Source: an uncultured Bacteroidales bacterium
GTDB taxonomy: Bacteria; Bacteroidota; Bacteroidia; Bacteroidales; P3
Length of the DNA stretch: 64,000 bases
NCBI GenBank assembly: GCA_905233475.1
Contig: CAJOEN010000031.1
Location: forward strand, 1-64,000
Direction: 5' to 3'
Shown here: positions 26,199 through 35,942 of the stretch, in pieces
How positions within the stretch are numbered: the first letter of the stretch is position 1
Layout: each line of letters starts with the position of its first letter
Made by a program: the position numbers and the translations under genes
The notes under the pieces: generated by a model
What the model saw: the letters and a program-made list of their open reading frames with translations, nothing else
The model's database searches: none
What the model was told of the DNA's origin: nothing

Positions 26199-28742
26199 AT
26201 GAGTAATAAAGAAGAATATAAGATAGCGAGTTTGGCGGATATTCCGACCGCTTACAAATGTGTGATAGTAAAAATCGGCGGACATGGCGGATTGCGGCAC
26301 CGACTGATGGAAATGGGCTTTGTGCGTGGCGAGACGGTTCAGGTGATAAAGAACGCCCCGTTGAGCGACCCCATTGAATATCAGATACTTCAGTCGCGGG
26401 TGTCGTTGCGCCGAAGCGAGGCACGCAAAATCGACGTCATCGAGCTTACCGACAGCAATTCCGATGCCGTGCGCTCCGATACAACAAAGGACGAATATTT
26501 CGGCACTTTTGTTGAGGAATACGACAACAACGAACAGCTGTCGAAGAAAATTCAGGAGGCAAGTCACACTATTACAGTGGCTTTGGTGGGTAACCCCAAC
26601 TGCGGCAAGACTTCCTTTTTCAACCACGCCACAGGCCTGCACGAGAAAGTGGGCAACTACGGCGGCGTTACCGTAGATATAAAAACGGGAGTATTCTACC
26701 ACAAGGGCTACACCATACGTCTGGTGGACTTGCCGGGCACCTATTCCATTAACGAATATTCGCCCGAGGAACTGTGTGTGCGTGAGTATCTTAGCAAGAA
26801 CGAACACGACATGATTCTTAACATCGTCGATTCGTCCAACCTCGAACGCAATCTGTTCCTCACCACCCAGCTTATCGACATGAACACGCCTATGATAATG
26901 GCACTCAATATGTTCGATGAGTTTTCGGCCAAGGGGGACAAGTTCGATTACAAGACCCTCAGCACAATGCTTGGCTTTCCGATAGTGCCTACCACAGCAT
27001 CACGAGGTACGGGCATACCCGAAGTCCTTCAGGCAATTATCGACGTTTTTGAAAACAAAAAGGACATAACCCACCACATTCACATCAACTACGGAAACGA
27101 CATTGAAAATGCCATTGCTTCGGTGAAAAAGGAGATAGAAAACAACAAGGATATTATCAATCTTTATCCGTCGAGGTATTTGGCTATCAGTGCGTTGGAA
27201 AACGTGAAACACACCGTTGCCGAGCTGGAGGCCCTGCACAACGGCAAGCAGATACTCGATGAGGCCAAGCGTCGTCGCGAAAATCTCGAAAAACACCACC
27301 ACGAGCCTATCGACACACAGATAAGCAACGCGCGCTACGGCTTTATCCGCGGCGCACTGAAACAGACTTTCGTTCCCAACAAAAGCAACACCAAACGCTG
27401 GCGCGCTTTCCGTGCCGACGACATACTCACCAACCGCTGGCTGGGACTGCCTGTGCTGCTGGTGTTTATGTGGATAATGTTCGAAACCACCTTTATAGTG
27501 GGCGCCTATCCGCAGGACTGGCTCGATATGTTTATTTCGTGGCTGGGCGGCCTTGTGCGCGGCTGGATGCCCGAAGGTATGCTGAGCGACCTTGTGGTGG
27601 ACGGCATTATCGGCGGCGTGGGTTCGGTTATATCGTTCCTACCTAACATATTGATACTCTTTTTGTTCATCTCGATAATGGAAGACACGGGCTATATGGC
27701 ACGTGCCGCCTTTATGATGGACAAACTGTTTCACAAATTCGGCTTGCACGGACGCTCGTTCATACCTTATATAATGGGCTTCGGCTGTGCCGTGCCTGCA
27801 ATAATGGCCACACGTACCCTCGAAAATCGCAAAGACCGTCTGGTAACGGTGCTTACCATACCTTTTATGTCGTGCTCGGCGCGACTGCCTGTATATCTGA
27901 TACTTATAGGGACGTTCTTCCCCAAAAACCAGGCACTTGTGATGATGAGTCTTTACCTGTTTGGTGTTCTTGTCGCCGTGCTTTCGGCTAAAGTGCTGAG
28001 CAAGACGGTGTTCCGCAGCGTTTCCGAGGAGTTTGTGATGGAACTGCCGCCGTATCGTGTACCTACCGCGCGCAACGTGCTGATGCACATGTGGGATAAG
28101 AGCGTGCAGTACCTCAAAAAAATGGGTACCATAATACTTGCCGCCTCCATAGTGATATGGGCGTTGGAGTATTTCCCCCGCAACTCTGCCGCCGAACAGC
28201 TTGTGGCACAGCAGATTGAGCAGACCGAGGGTATGCCCGTCGACAGCTGTTTCACTGCCGAAATGAAAACTGCCGCCATCGACTCCCTCTCCTACCTGCA
28301 GGCCGCCGTCCACAGCGAGAAATCCTTTGTGGGACGTTTCGGACATCTGATAGAGCCTGTGGTACGTCCCTGCGGTTTCGACTGGCACATAGGCGTGGCG
28401 CTTTGCACTGGCATCGCCGCCAAGGAGATAATAGTCTCCACCCTCGGAGTGCTGTATCAGGCCGGCGATGTGGAAGATGCCGAAGGCGAGAGCGCGCTAC
28501 AGGTGAAGATAAAGGAACAGACATGGCCCGAAGGCAGCGAGTATGCGGGAAGGCCAATCTATAGCCCGCTGGTGGCCTACGGACTGATGATTTTCGTGCT
28601 GCTCAGCGTGCCGTGCATTTCCACCCTTGCCGCCATCAAGCGCGAAGCCGGCTGGGGTTGGGTGCTGTTCACCTTCGTCTATACCATTTTCCTCGCTTGG
28701 CTGTTCTCCATGCTTATTTTCCAGATAGGGTCGCTGTTTTAG
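26199..28742 (+). CDS. feoB: Fused FeoA-FeoB ferrous iron transporter
   Basis: A protein of about 847 aa that imports Fe2+. The N-terminal 75 residues are an FeoA SH3-like domain (GGHGGLRHRLMEMGFVRGE). The G domain follows: G1 GNPNCGKTSFFN, G3 VDLPGTYSI and G4 NMFD. Then comes the membrane part with two Gate regions (GYMARAAFMMDKLFHKFGLH, GFGCAVPAIMATRT) and the motif GIAAKEIIVSTLGVLY. The FeoA fusion is usual in Bacteroidetes. ATG at 26199 is chosen over an upstream TTG at 26169. Confidence 0.96.
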   Translation: MSNKEEYKIASLADIPTAYKCVIVKIGGHGGLRHRLMEMGFVRGETVQVIKNAPLSDPIEYQILQSRVSLRRSEARKIDVIELTDSNSDAVRSDTTKDEYFGTFVEEYDNNEQLSKKIQEASHTITVALVGNPNCGKTSFFNHATGLHEKVGNYGGVTVDIKTGVFYHKGYTIRLVDLPGTYSINEYSPEELCVREYLSKNEHDMILNIVDSSNLERNLFLTTQLIDMNTPMIMALNMFDEFSAKGDKFDYKTLSTMLGFPIVPTTASRGTGIPEVLQAIIDVFENKKDITHHIHINYGNDIENAIASVKKEIENNKDIINLYPSRYLAISALENVKHTVAELEALHNGKQILDEAKRRRENLEKHHHEPIDTQISNARYGFIRGALKQTFVPNKSNTKRWRAFRADDILTNRWLGLPVLLVFMWIMFETTFIVGAYPQDWLDMFISWLGGLVRGWMPEGMLSDLVVDGIIGGVGSVISFLPNILILFLFISIMEDTGYMARAAFMMDKLFHKFGLHGRSFIPYIMGFGCAVPAIMATRTLENRKDRLVTVLTIPFMSCSARLPVYLILIGTFFPKNQALVMMSLYLFGVLVAVLSAKVLSKTVFRSVSEEFVMELPPYRVPTARNVLMHMWDKSVQYLKKMGTIILAASIVIWALEYFPRNSAAEQLVAQQIEQTEGMPVDSCFTAEMKTAAIDSLSYLQAAVHSEKSFVGRFGHLIEPVVRPCGFDWHIGVALCTGIAAKEIIVSTLGVLYQAGDVEDAEGESALQVKIKEQTWPEGSEYAGRPIYSPLVAYGLMIFVLLSVPCISTLAAIKREAGWGWVLFTFVYTIFLAWLFSMLIFQIGSLF

Positions 28743-28834
28743 TGTTGAATTGTTGGATTGTTTAATTGTTGTTTTTTGGGTGAACAGTGATCTGTGAACA
28801 GTGAAAAAGAGCGACGGATGGTGAATATGTGAAA

Positions 28835-28898
28835 ATGTTAAGATGTTAAGATGTTAAGATGTTAAGATGTTAAGATGTTAAGATGTTAAGGAGTTAAG
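28835..28898. repeat. Tandem 8-bp repeat, seven ATGTTAAG units
   Basis: Seven perfect copies of ATGTTAAG fill 28835-28890, followed by the degenerate GAGTTAAG. It lies in the 215-bp gap between feoB and its small partner gene, so unit number could alter spacing within the iron operon. Confidence 0.9.
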
Positions 28899-28957
28899 GA
28901 ACTAAGAGGTGAATAATTGTACATTGTAAATTACATTTCAACTCTCAACTTAAAGAA

Positions 28958-29176
28958 ATGGGTGTTCAGGTTATTATAACGGGATTGATAGTGGCTGCGG
29001 CGGTGGCGTTCCTTGTCGTGACGTTACGGCGCAAACTCACCAACAACGACTGTGGCGGCGATTGCAAAAGCAAAAACGCTGGCGGATGCGCTTCGTGTCC
29101 GATGTACGACAAAAATGCCTGCGGATGCACAAACCGCAACGGCTCCGCACAGGATTGCGGCTGTGGGAAAAAATAG
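28958..29176 (+). CDS. FeoB-associated Cys-rich membrane protein
   Basis: A 72-aa protein with one N-terminal membrane segment (about 4-24) and a cytoplasmic tail with nine or so cysteines, several in CGGDC, CASC and CGC patterns. This matches the FeoB-associated Cys-rich family, which follows feoB in many Bacteroidetes and is thought to aid or regulate Fe2+ transport. Function is not proven. Confidence 0.85.
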   Translation: MGVQVIITGLIVAAAVAFLVVTLRRKLTNNDCGGDCKSKNAGGCASCPMYDKNACGCTNRNGSAQDCGCGKK

Positions 29177-29201
29177 TTTTGCTTACTCGGAAAAAAAAAC
29201 G

Positions 29202-29209
29202 TAAATTTG
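29202..29209 (+). promoter_or_regulatory. -7 promoter box of the RIC-like gene
   Basis: TAAATTTG, 14 nt before the ATG at 29224. Confidence 0.5.
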
Positions 29210-29223
29210 TAGTCTTCAAACCG

Positions 29224-29949
29224 ATGAAAAACATCTCTGAAATGAAAACCAAACTTTTTACCAAAGATATGCGTCTGGCCGACCTTATCATTGCCAACCA
29301 CCACCTTCTGCCAACCCTGCCGCGTTTCGGCATTACGCTGGGATTCGGCAACCGTAGGGTGGAGGAGGTCTGCCAGAAGAACGGCATTCCCGCCGATTTT
29401 TTCATACTTATGTGCAACGCCTACACTTTTGAATCCTACATTCCCTACGAGGAAACCATTATGGACACCGACATACGCTACCTTGTGCCTTTCCTCACCG
29501 CCTCGCACAGCTATTATCTTGATACACAGATACCTCACATCGAAAGGCACATGATGAACATCATTGGCGGCGACAACAGCAACTATTCCGTGGCCTTGCG
29601 CACTTTTTTCAACGACTACAAAAAGGACATCACCGAACATTTCGACTACGAGGAAAAGACGCTGTTTCCCTACATCGCCGACTTGCAGAAAGGAAAGAAA
29701 CGTAGCGACTACAGCATCTACGACTTCGTGCAGACGCACAACTCGGGCATAGAGGACAAACTGAGCGACCTAACGCTGATACTTTTCAAATACCTGCCCG
29801 AAAACAAGTCCGACAACGACGTTATAGACTTGATTTTGGACCTGATAGAACTGACCTCCGACCTGAACAAACATGCCATGATTGAGGACAAAATTCTTGT
29901 GCCTTACGTCGAAGCTCTGGAGAAAGGAGTTGGCAATGACAAACTATAA
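29224..29949 (+). CDS. ScdA/RIC-like di-iron hemerythrin-domain protein
   Basis: A 241-aa protein. Residues about 12-65 resemble the ScdA_N domain (RLADLIIANHHLLPTLPRFG, RRVEEVCQKNGI) but lack the paired cysteines. The rest is a hemerythrin-like four-helix bundle with the expected His/Glu ligands: HIERHM, HFDYEEKTLFPYI, THNSGIEDKL and LNKHAMIEDKILVPYVE. RIC proteins repair iron-sulfur clusters after oxidative or NO stress. Position after feoAB and before a regulator fits iron homeostasis. An ATG at 29242 is a second possible start. Confidence 0.82.
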   Translation: MKNISEMKTKLFTKDMRLADLIIANHHLLPTLPRFGITLGFGNRRVEEVCQKNGIPADFFILMCNAYTFESYIPYEETIMDTDIRYLVPFLTASHSYYLDTQIPHIERHMMNIIGGDNSNYSVALRTFFNDYKKDITEHFDYEEKTLFPYIADLQKGKKRSDYSIYDFVQTHNSGIEDKLSDLTLILFKYLPENKSDNDVIDLILDLIELTSDLNKHAMIEDKILVPYVEALEKGVGNDKL

Positions 29950-30535
29950 GCCGAAAATACTTTTGGTGGAACCTTCCCGAATCGTTGCCGAGGGCTTGAG
30001 TAAAATACTGTCCGACAGTGGTTTGTTCGGACAAATGTCGCACCTCTCATCCATAGCCCACCTCGACGACTATATGCACAGTATTCATCCTGATGTGCTG
30101 ATAATCAACCCATTGCTTGTAACTCCCGACAAACAATCCGACCTCAGTGCTTTGCAACAGAGATACCCCAACCTGAAAATAATGGCTTTTTGTACCCAGC
30201 TGGCCGACAACGCTATAATGTCGAAATTCCATACCGTAGCCAACATTTACACCAATCCTTCGCACCTTGTAAAAAGTGTGAGGGACATAACGGAGCATCG
30301 TGCTGTAATTCAGAAAAAAACATCCGAAAACGATGTCCTTTCGCGACGCGAGATCGAGATACTCATACTTGTGGCCCAAGGACTTATGAATAAAGAAATA
30401 GCCGAAAAACTCAATATATCACTCAACACCGTAATAACCCATCGCAAGAACATCATCAAAAAAACGGGCATTAAATCTGTGGCCGGTCTCACATCTTACG
30501 CACTGATGCACAATTACATAAACATAGGTGGATAA
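29936..30535 (+). CDS. LuxR-type regulator with degenerate receiver domain
   Basis: A 199-aa regulator that overlaps the hemerythrin gene by 14 bp. The C-terminal HTH (about 135-190, LSRREIEILILVAQGLMNKEIAEKL, here cited in part) is typical LuxR/NarL. The N-terminal part has the receiver layout, but the phosphorylated Asp is replaced: DVLIINP puts Asn58 where the motif has Asp. The usual acidic pair near the N-terminus reads V-E-P. It is therefore likely phosphorylation-independent and may respond to its neighbour or to another signal. Confidence 0.85.
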   Translation: MTNYKPKILLVEPSRIVAEGLSKILSDSGLFGQMSHLSSIAHLDDYMHSIHPDVLIINPLLVTPDKQSDLSALQQRYPNLKIMAFCTQLADNAIMSKFHTVANIYTNPSHLVKSVRDITEHRAVIQKKTSENDVLSRREIEILILVAQGLMNKEIAEKLNISLNTVITHRKNIIKKTGIKSVAGLTSYALMHNYINIGG

Positions 30536-30568
30536 AACTGTGAATTTTACGTGTTTAAAAATATATCT

Positions 30569-31765
30569 ATGAAACGAATTGTATTACTTATTGTTACGAT
30601 AACCATTACAGCGCATACAATATCGCAATCCGCCGACACTACTCGGAACAGTCGTTTTTCGTTACGTGCCGACTTCGAGTATTTCTTTAAGGACAACGAG
30701 TTTTCTGCCGAAAAAACAAGCGGTTACACTATACCGGGCTTCTATTTCCGTCCGCGTTTGGTGTGGAATGTGGAAAAGCATGTGCGTTTGGAGGCCGGCG
30801 TACATTGGCTGCATTATTGGGGAGCCAGCAGTTATCCGCGAAATATTTCGTTCACAGCTTTTCCCGAAATGGGGGAGGAGTCCGCTCCAAGTCATGTGCT
30901 GCCGTGGATGCAGGCTCGCGTAGATGTGTTGCCCCAACTGTCGCTTGTGTTCGGCAATTTGTATAACAACGACAAGCACCTGCAACTGCCGCGTCCGCTC
31001 TACGACGACGAACTGCTATACGCCACCGACCCCGAGGCAGGTATTCAGATGTTGTTGAATTTCAAGTATTTCAATGCCGATATTTGGGCAGACTGGAGAA
31101 ATTTTATTTTCCGAGGTAGCGAAACGCAGGAGCGTTTTATTTGTGGTTTTTCGGGCAGGGTTAAACCTATACAGACCAATGTCGTAAATCTTTCGCTACC
31201 CATACACGCTATAGTGCAACACACTGGTGGAGAGATGGTTGCCGTTTCTTGTGCGACAATTTCCATGTTCAATTTTTCTGCAGGTCTGCAACTGGGCTTG
31301 CGTATGGGAAAGGTAGAAGTTACAACGGGTTGCCATGCTGTTGCTTTTATCAACAGTGGCGATACAACACTCTCATTTAAAAATGGTTGGGGTATTTATC
31401 CGCATTTGGGGGCAAAATTCGCAGGTGTTTCAATGGATGTGGCATATTGGCACGGCGATAATTTTGTGCCTTTGCTCGGCAGTCCGCATTTTTCAAACGT
31501 ATCGGTCAAAAAAACAGGTCTTGTCTTCGACCCGATGGATATGCTTTGCGCAAGCGTCGGCTACGAGCTTAAGAAATTCCGCCACACCACGCTTGCCGTA
31601 GAAGGTCTTACCTACATTTATTTCCCTTACTCCGGCACTTTTGGCGATTTTACCAGAATTGAAAAAGACGGTGCCGCAAGTTTTGCTTTCGGATTCTTTC
31701 TGAAAGTAAATCCCAAGATTGCTCCACATGGCTTTTATGACAGATTGCGCAAAAAACGCAAATAA
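30569..31765 (+). CDS. Outer-membrane beta-barrel protein
   Basis: A 398-aa protein with a signal peptide (residues 1-20, ending TISQS). Alternating aromatic and polar strands such as RFSLRADFEYFF, FYFRPRLVWNV and RLEAGVHWLHYWG run the length of the protein, as in a barrel. No plug or TonB box is seen. The start at 30569 has a proper signal; an upstream GTG at 30551 adds six residues. Substrate unknown. It is the last gene of the plus-strand iron cluster, and no promoter is visible between it and the LuxR gene. Confidence 0.75.
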   Translation: MKRIVLLIVTITITAHTISQSADTTRNSRFSLRADFEYFFKDNEFSAEKTSGYTIPGFYFRPRLVWNVEKHVRLEAGVHWLHYWGASSYPRNISFTAFPEMGEESAPSHVLPWMQARVDVLPQLSLVFGNLYNNDKHLQLPRPLYDDELLYATDPEAGIQMLLNFKYFNADIWADWRNFIFRGSETQERFICGFSGRVKPIQTNVVNLSLPIHAIVQHTGGEMVAVSCATISMFNFSAGLQLGLRMGKVEVTTGCHAVAFINSGDTTLSFKNGWGIYPHLGAKFAGVSMDVAYWHGDNFVPLLGSPHFSNVSVKKTGLVFDPMDMLCASVGYELKKFRHTTLAVEGLTYIYFPYSGTFGDFTRIEKDGAASFAFGFFLKVNPKIAPHGFYDRLRKKRK

Positions 31766-31804
31766 AAAAGGCGGCAAATAAATATTCTTGCCGCCCAAAA
31801 AACA
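31766..31804. terminator. Bidirectional terminator between the barrel gene and dnaJ
   Basis: GGCGGCAA (31770-31777) pairs with TTGCCGCC (31788-31795). An A run lies to the left and another A run to the right, so only the minus-strand side ends in Ts after the first A run; the structure suits dnaJ transcripts best. Confidence 0.7.
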
Positions 31805-31827
31805 AATTTAAAAATGAATGAAGTTTA

Positions 31828-33003
31828 TCAGTTGAATATATCTTTCATTTTGTTGAAGAATCCCTTTTCCTGTTTACTTGGATTTGGTTGGAAATTAGGC
31901 GAGTTACGCAATTTTTCCAACAATTCACGTTCCTCCTTATTGGTTGCCTTGGGTATCCACACGTTGATACTTACAAGCATATCTCCAATGCCGTAGCCGT
32001 TTACATCGGGCAATCCTTTTCCCCTCAGTCTCAATATTTTGCCGGAAGGGATACCGGGTTCAATTTTCATTTTTACCTTGCCCTGAAGCGTGGGTATTTC
32101 GAGATTTGTGCCGAGGGTGGCATCGACGAAATTGATGTATGCGGTGTATAACAAGTTGTTTTCCTGCCGTTCGAAAGTGTCGTGCGGCAGTTCTTCAATT
32201 TGCACGATAAGGTCGCCGGGTATGCCGTTGTGCGGGCCAGCGTGTCCTTTGCCCTGAAGCTGGAACTGCATTCCTTCGGCCACGCCGCGCGGTATTGGCA
32301 CAGTTACCACCTCTTCGGAGAGAATTACGCCTTCTCCGTTACATTGCGGGCATTTGTGTTTTACCGTCTTGCCCAGGCCGTTGCATTGCGGGCATGTCGA
32401 TTGTGTCTGCATTTGGCCGAGTATGGTGTGGCGCACTTCCACCACGACACCTGCGCCGTGGCAGTGGTTGCATGTCTCCATTTCGCCGTCCTTGGAGCCT
32501 GAGCCTCCGCAAGTTTTGCAGGCGACGTATTTTTTTACCTTGTATTTTTTTTCAACGCCTTTTTCAATATCTTCGAGTGTTACTTTGGCTTTGATACGCA
32601 GGTTGCCGCCTCGTTGCACACGTTGTTGCGAGCGACCGCCTCCGCCACCGAAACCTCCAAATCCGCTGAAGCCACTGAACCCGCCTCCGCCGAAATTGAA
32701 GCCGCGTCCAAAAACGCTGTTCAGAATGTCGTTGAGGTCGAAATCGGCGAAACCGCCGCCGAAACCGCCAGCGCCGCCTTCTACGCCTGCATGGCCGAAC
32801 TGGTCGTAGCGTGCCTTTTTGTCAGGGTCGCTGAGTACGGAATAGGCTTCGGCAGCCTCCTTGAATTTTTCTTCGGCCTCCTTGTCGCCCGGATTGCGGT
32901 CGGGGTGATATTTTAAAGCTAATTTGCGGTAGGCTTTTTTGAGGTCTTCCGTTGTGGCGTTTCTGTCCACTCCCAAAACTTCGTAATAATCTCTTTTTGC
33001 CAT
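31828..33003 (-). CDS. dnaJ: Molecular chaperone DnaJ
   Basis: A 391-aa Hsp40 co-chaperone of DnaK. The J domain has YHPDRNPGD with the HPD motif (about residues 32-34), followed by a Gly/Phe-rich linker. The zinc region has four CxxCxGxG motifs ([32 protein letters not shown]), and the substrate-binding C-terminal domains are present. It lies 18 nt after grpE in one transcript. Confidence 0.98.
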   Translation of the reverse strand: MAKRDYYEVLGVDRNATTEDLKKAYRKLALKYHPDRNPGDKEAEEKFKEAAEAYSVLSDPDKKARYDQFGHAGVEGGAGGFGGGFADFDLNDILNSVFGRGFNFGGGGFSGFSGFGGFGGGGGRSQQRVQRGGNLRIKAKVTLEDIEKGVEKKYKVKKYVACKTCGGSGSKDGEMETCNHCHGAGVVVEVRHTILGQMQTQSTCPQCNGLGKTVKHKCPQCNGEGVILSEEVVTVPIPRGVAEGMQFQLQGKGHAGPHNGIPGDLIVQIEELPHDTFERQENNLLYTAYINFVDATLGTNLEIPTLQGKVKMKIEPGIPSGKILRLRGKGLPDVNGYGIGDMLVSINVWIPKATNKEERELLEKLRNSPNFQPNPSKQEKGFFNKMKDIFN

Positions 33004-33021
33004 GTCTTATTTATGCCTTTC

Positions 33022-33648
33022 TTAAATTGCAACCACCACTTTGGGAAAGCGCAGAACTTTGTCGTTCAAGTAGTAACCTTTTTCCACAACATCTATCACA
33101 GTGCCTTTCTGCTCCTCGTCGGCGGCAGGGAATTGAGTTACGGCCTCGTGGGTCTCCTCGCTGAATTTCTGACCTTTAGCCTCTATTTCCTTCAAGCCTT
33201 TCTGTTGGAGTATATTCATCAGTTTGTTGTATATGAGTTGCACGCCTTCGCGCGAGGCTTCGTCCGACATCGACTGTAGGGCGCGTTCAAGGTCATCAAC
33301 TACGGGAAGAATGGCTTTGATAGTGTCTGCTGCACCGTTGATAAGCAAGTCGGCTTTCTCTTTATTGGTGCGTTTGCGGTAATTTTCAAATTCCGAGTAG
33401 GTGCGTAGATACTTGTCGTTCAGTTCGTTAAGTTTCTCGCCGAGTTCCTGTATTTTGGTCTCGCTATCGTTTTTGTGATGTTTCTTGTCTTTTTTGTTTT
33501 TTTTATCCTCGTGTGCCTCGCTCTGTGTAGCCTCGGCATTTTTGTCGGACTGCTGCGAAGCGTTGTTGTCGTTTGTCTCAACATCCTGAGGGTCAATATT
33601 TTTTGTATTTTCGTCCATTGCGGTATTTTTATTTTTCTTGAATATCAT
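33022..33648 (-). CDS. grpE: Nucleotide exchange factor GrpE
   Basis: A 208-aa exchange factor for DnaK. The first 65 residues are an acidic, Lys/Glu/Asn-rich low-complexity tail, then comes a long dimer helix (LNELNDKYLRTYSEFENYRKR) and the beta-wing domain ending EKGYYLNDKVLRFPKVVV. A second ATG at 33618 is possible. Confidence 0.96.
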   Translation of the reverse strand: MIFKKNKNTAMDENTKNIDPQDVETNDNNASQQSDKNAEATQSEAHEDKKNKKDKKHHKNDSETKIQELGEKLNELNDKYLRTYSEFENYRKRTNKEKADLLINGAADTIKAILPVVDDLERALQSMSDEASREGVQLIYNKLMNILQQKGLKEIEAKGQKFSEETHEAVTQFPAADEEQKGTVIDVVEKGYYLNDKVLRFPKVVVAI

Positions 33649-33711
33649 ATTATTTGCTGCAGATTTTTATGTTTCAAAAACTTTGCCAAAATGTTCTATT
33701 ATGACAAAATG

Positions 33712-35259
33712 TCATTTTTGTGGTTCGGATTCTGCGGTTTGTGTAGTTTTCCAAATGTAGATGTCAGTTTTCTGTAGTGGTCTGATGTCGCCGTACCAAT
33801 GGAATCCTTTGATGAATTTTTTGTCTTTTGGCAGAAGTTTAATGGGATACGCCTGCATATCGGGGTCGCGGTAGGTAGTCACACGGTAGGGCTTGCGGTC
33901 TTTGATGTATATACGCATATCGGAGCCCTCGCCAACGTTCACGCCAAGCAATTCCTGCGTTTTGTCGGGCTTGTCCTCGGTTAGGTAATACACCGACTGG
34001 GCATTGCCAATAATGTCGGCGTATGAGGGTTCGCCTTCGCGGAAAAACACCACACTGTTTTTCCCTTTCACTTGGTTGTACTGCGTTTCGGCAACTTTCT
34101 GCACTACAAAGGCCGCACTTTTGAGGTGTATGGTTTTTACGCCCGATGTGTCGAATTTTATTGCTATGGTGTCGGCAGTGCACTGCGTACTGTCGTACCA
34201 AGCAATGGGATTGCTGTAGAGGGTTATTAGCGAATCTGGTACATTATAGAAAGCCGAGTCGCACTGCCCCTGCACGTCGCTGCGGAAAATGCGCACTTTG
34301 TGATAAGCGCTTACAGTACGGATTTCGTTGCTGTCGTTGATGGTAGAGTATATGGTGTCGGAGTGCATGTAAAGGGTGTCGTTTTTGTCGTTTACAAAAT
34401 GTGCTGTGGCACTGTCGGTTATGAAATTGTAATGGCGCATGCCGTCGGTTTCGCCGTAATGCCCTGTGCAGAAAATGTTGTTTGCGGAATCCCAGATATT
34501 TACATTGTGCCGTGCCACTCCGAATTTTGTTTTGCGGTAGTAGTCGAGGGTGTCGCAGGTAAGTCGCTGGTTTCCATTGTATATCGACGATTTTTTTACG
34601 GAAGTGGCGTGCCCTTCGTCGGTATTGTAAGTGCCTTGTTTACTGAAAATTATGGTGCTGTCGCTAAAAATATGGGTGGGACCGCGAAAAACGGCGAGTT
34701 TGGTAATGGTATTGTAAGTCATTGTGTCGGAGGTAAGTACGGTGGTGGAGTCGGTCAGCATGACATCGTCGTATATGAAAAACTCCTTGATATCGGCGTA
34801 GTATAGTCCGTTGTAGCTGTCGAGGGTTTTGTCGCCGTTCACCGCATGGCCGTGGTAGGTGTATTTTGCGGTAGAAGTATTGCGGTTGTACGATATGTAA
34901 TTAGTTGTAAGCGAGGTGGCTCCATCGACAAGTAGCACTTCGTCGCCCCAAATTTCCACCACACGTGTATTGCCGTTGTAGAAAAGTTCGTCGCCAAAAA
35001 TGGTGGTGGTGTCCGAAATTTCGATAACTATATTGCCAAATGCCGTAAAATTGTTGTTTTTAGTGTCGAAATGAGCCGAGTCGGAGTTCAGAACCATTCC
35101 CTCGTGGGTGGCTTTCACCGTTTTGTACAATATCCACACATCAGGATTGTCGGCATTGCGTGAGCCCACCCCCGACTGATATTCAATTACTTTTTGAGCA
35201 TTGGCTTCAATGCAGAAAAACAGTGCAAGTAGCAATGTTACAATGGTTTTACGTAGCAT
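33712..35259 (-). CDS. OstA/LptA-like outer-membrane biogenesis protein
   Basis: A 515-aa protein with a signal peptide (residues 1-21) and several repeats of the OstA/LptA beta-jellyroll type. The repeats carry the characteristic short strands, for example SDSAHFDTKNNNFTAFGNIVI and GDELFYNGNTRVVEIWG, and they span about 45-440. LptA-type proteins carry lipopolysaccharide across the periplasm. The protein is larger than LptA, so it may be a Bacteroidetes-specific OstA-like form. It is transcribed from its own promoter. Confidence 0.85.
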   Translation of the reverse strand: MLRKTIVTLLLALFFCIEANAQKVIEYQSGVGSRNADNPDVWILYKTVKATHEGMVLNSDSAHFDTKNNNFTAFGNIVIEISDTTTIFGDELFYNGNTRVVEIWGDEVLLVDGATSLTTNYISYNRNTSTAKYTYHGHAVNGDKTLDSYNGLYYADIKEFFIYDDVMLTDSTTVLTSDTMTYNTITKLAVFRGPTHIFSDSTIIFSKQGTYNTDEGHATSVKKSSIYNGNQRLTCDTLDYYRKTKFGVARHNVNIWDSANNIFCTGHYGETDGMRHYNFITDSATAHFVNDKNDTLYMHSDTIYSTINDSNEIRTVSAYHKVRIFRSDVQGQCDSAFYNVPDSLITLYSNPIAWYDSTQCTADTIAIKFDTSGVKTIHLKSAAFVVQKVAETQYNQVKGKNSVVFFREGEPSYADIIGNAQSVYYLTEDKPDKTQELLGVNVGEGSDMRIYIKDRKPYRVTTYRDPDMQAYPIKLLPKDKKFIKGFHWYGDIRPLQKTDIYIWKTTQTAESEPQK

Positions 35260-35280
35260 TTGACTTCAGATTTTAATATG

Positions 35281-35288
35281 CAAAAGTA
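35281..35288 (-). promoter_or_regulatory. -7 promoter box of the OstA-like gene
   Basis: TACTTTTG on the minus strand, 21 nt before the start at 35259. Confidence 0.55.
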
Positions 35289-35475
35289 CATTTTTTTTAC
35301 GATTTTTTCGTTTTTTTTATTTTCCTGCTCGCTGAAGCACGCAAATTACGAATAATCTTGATACGAGCAACCTCATTTTGCAATGAGCAAAATTGTGTTC
35401 GATAGCGTATTGTTCTTAATAACAAGGTGTTACATTGCAAACAAAAATATATTTTGCCGTATGGAAAAAATGTCG

Positions 35476-35483
35476 TAACTTTG
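35476..35483 (+). promoter_or_regulatory. -7 promoter box of the riboswitch transcript
   Basis: TAACTTTG just upstream of the cobalamin riboswitch, so transcription would start near its 5' end. Confidence 0.6.
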
Positions 35484-35488
35484 CAGTT

Positions 35489-35680
35489 CGAATTTGGTTC
35501 ATCCAAGAGCAATTTTGCCAAGGATGATTAAAAGGGAATCGGGTGCAAATCCCGGACAGTCCCGCTGCTGTAAGCTCCGCAACAGTCGTTTCCAATCCCC
35601 TGCCACTGTCCGCCTCGTGCGAATGGGAAGGCCGCGAAACGATGGAGTAAGTCAGAAGACCTGCCAGGTTTGATTTTTGA
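35489..35680 (+). ncRNA. Cobalamin (B12) riboswitch
   Basis: Sequential landmarks of the class are present: a GGTTCATCC-type entry, GGGAATCGGGTGCAAATCCC, then ACAGTCCCGCTGCTGTAAG, and finally the B12 box AGTCAGAAGACCTGCC at about 35651-35666. Exact ends are approximate. The RNA binds adenosylcobalamin or another corrinoid and usually shuts off transport or B12-independent genes. 260 nt of leader follow before the first gene; a hairpin with ACAC/GTGT arms near 35838-35855 may take part in switching. The preceding part of the gap (35289-35475) holds nothing recognisable. Confidence 0.93.
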
Positions 35681-35942
35681 AAAGCTTTCGAGGAAAGAGC
35701 TTGAAAAAAGACAACACACCAATGTTCGAATTTTTCACGATTTTTTGAAAGCTGTTTTGAGTTAGAAAGTCAAAATAGTTATATGCTGTTGTTCGAAAAA
35801 AGGTACAATATCGCTGTAAGGTATGCCGCAATGACTCACACGATAAAAAGTGTGGGGTCGCGCGGTTTTCGTTTATGGCTGTGCCAAACTGCTCGGACAA
35901 TAGCGGAATAAACAATAGTAATAATCTTTAAATCAATTTATT

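Noticed and set aside
35297-35521. 74-aa frame on the minus strand between OstA and the riboswitch
   Set aside because: It overlaps the riboswitch promoter and leader and has no recognisable feature.
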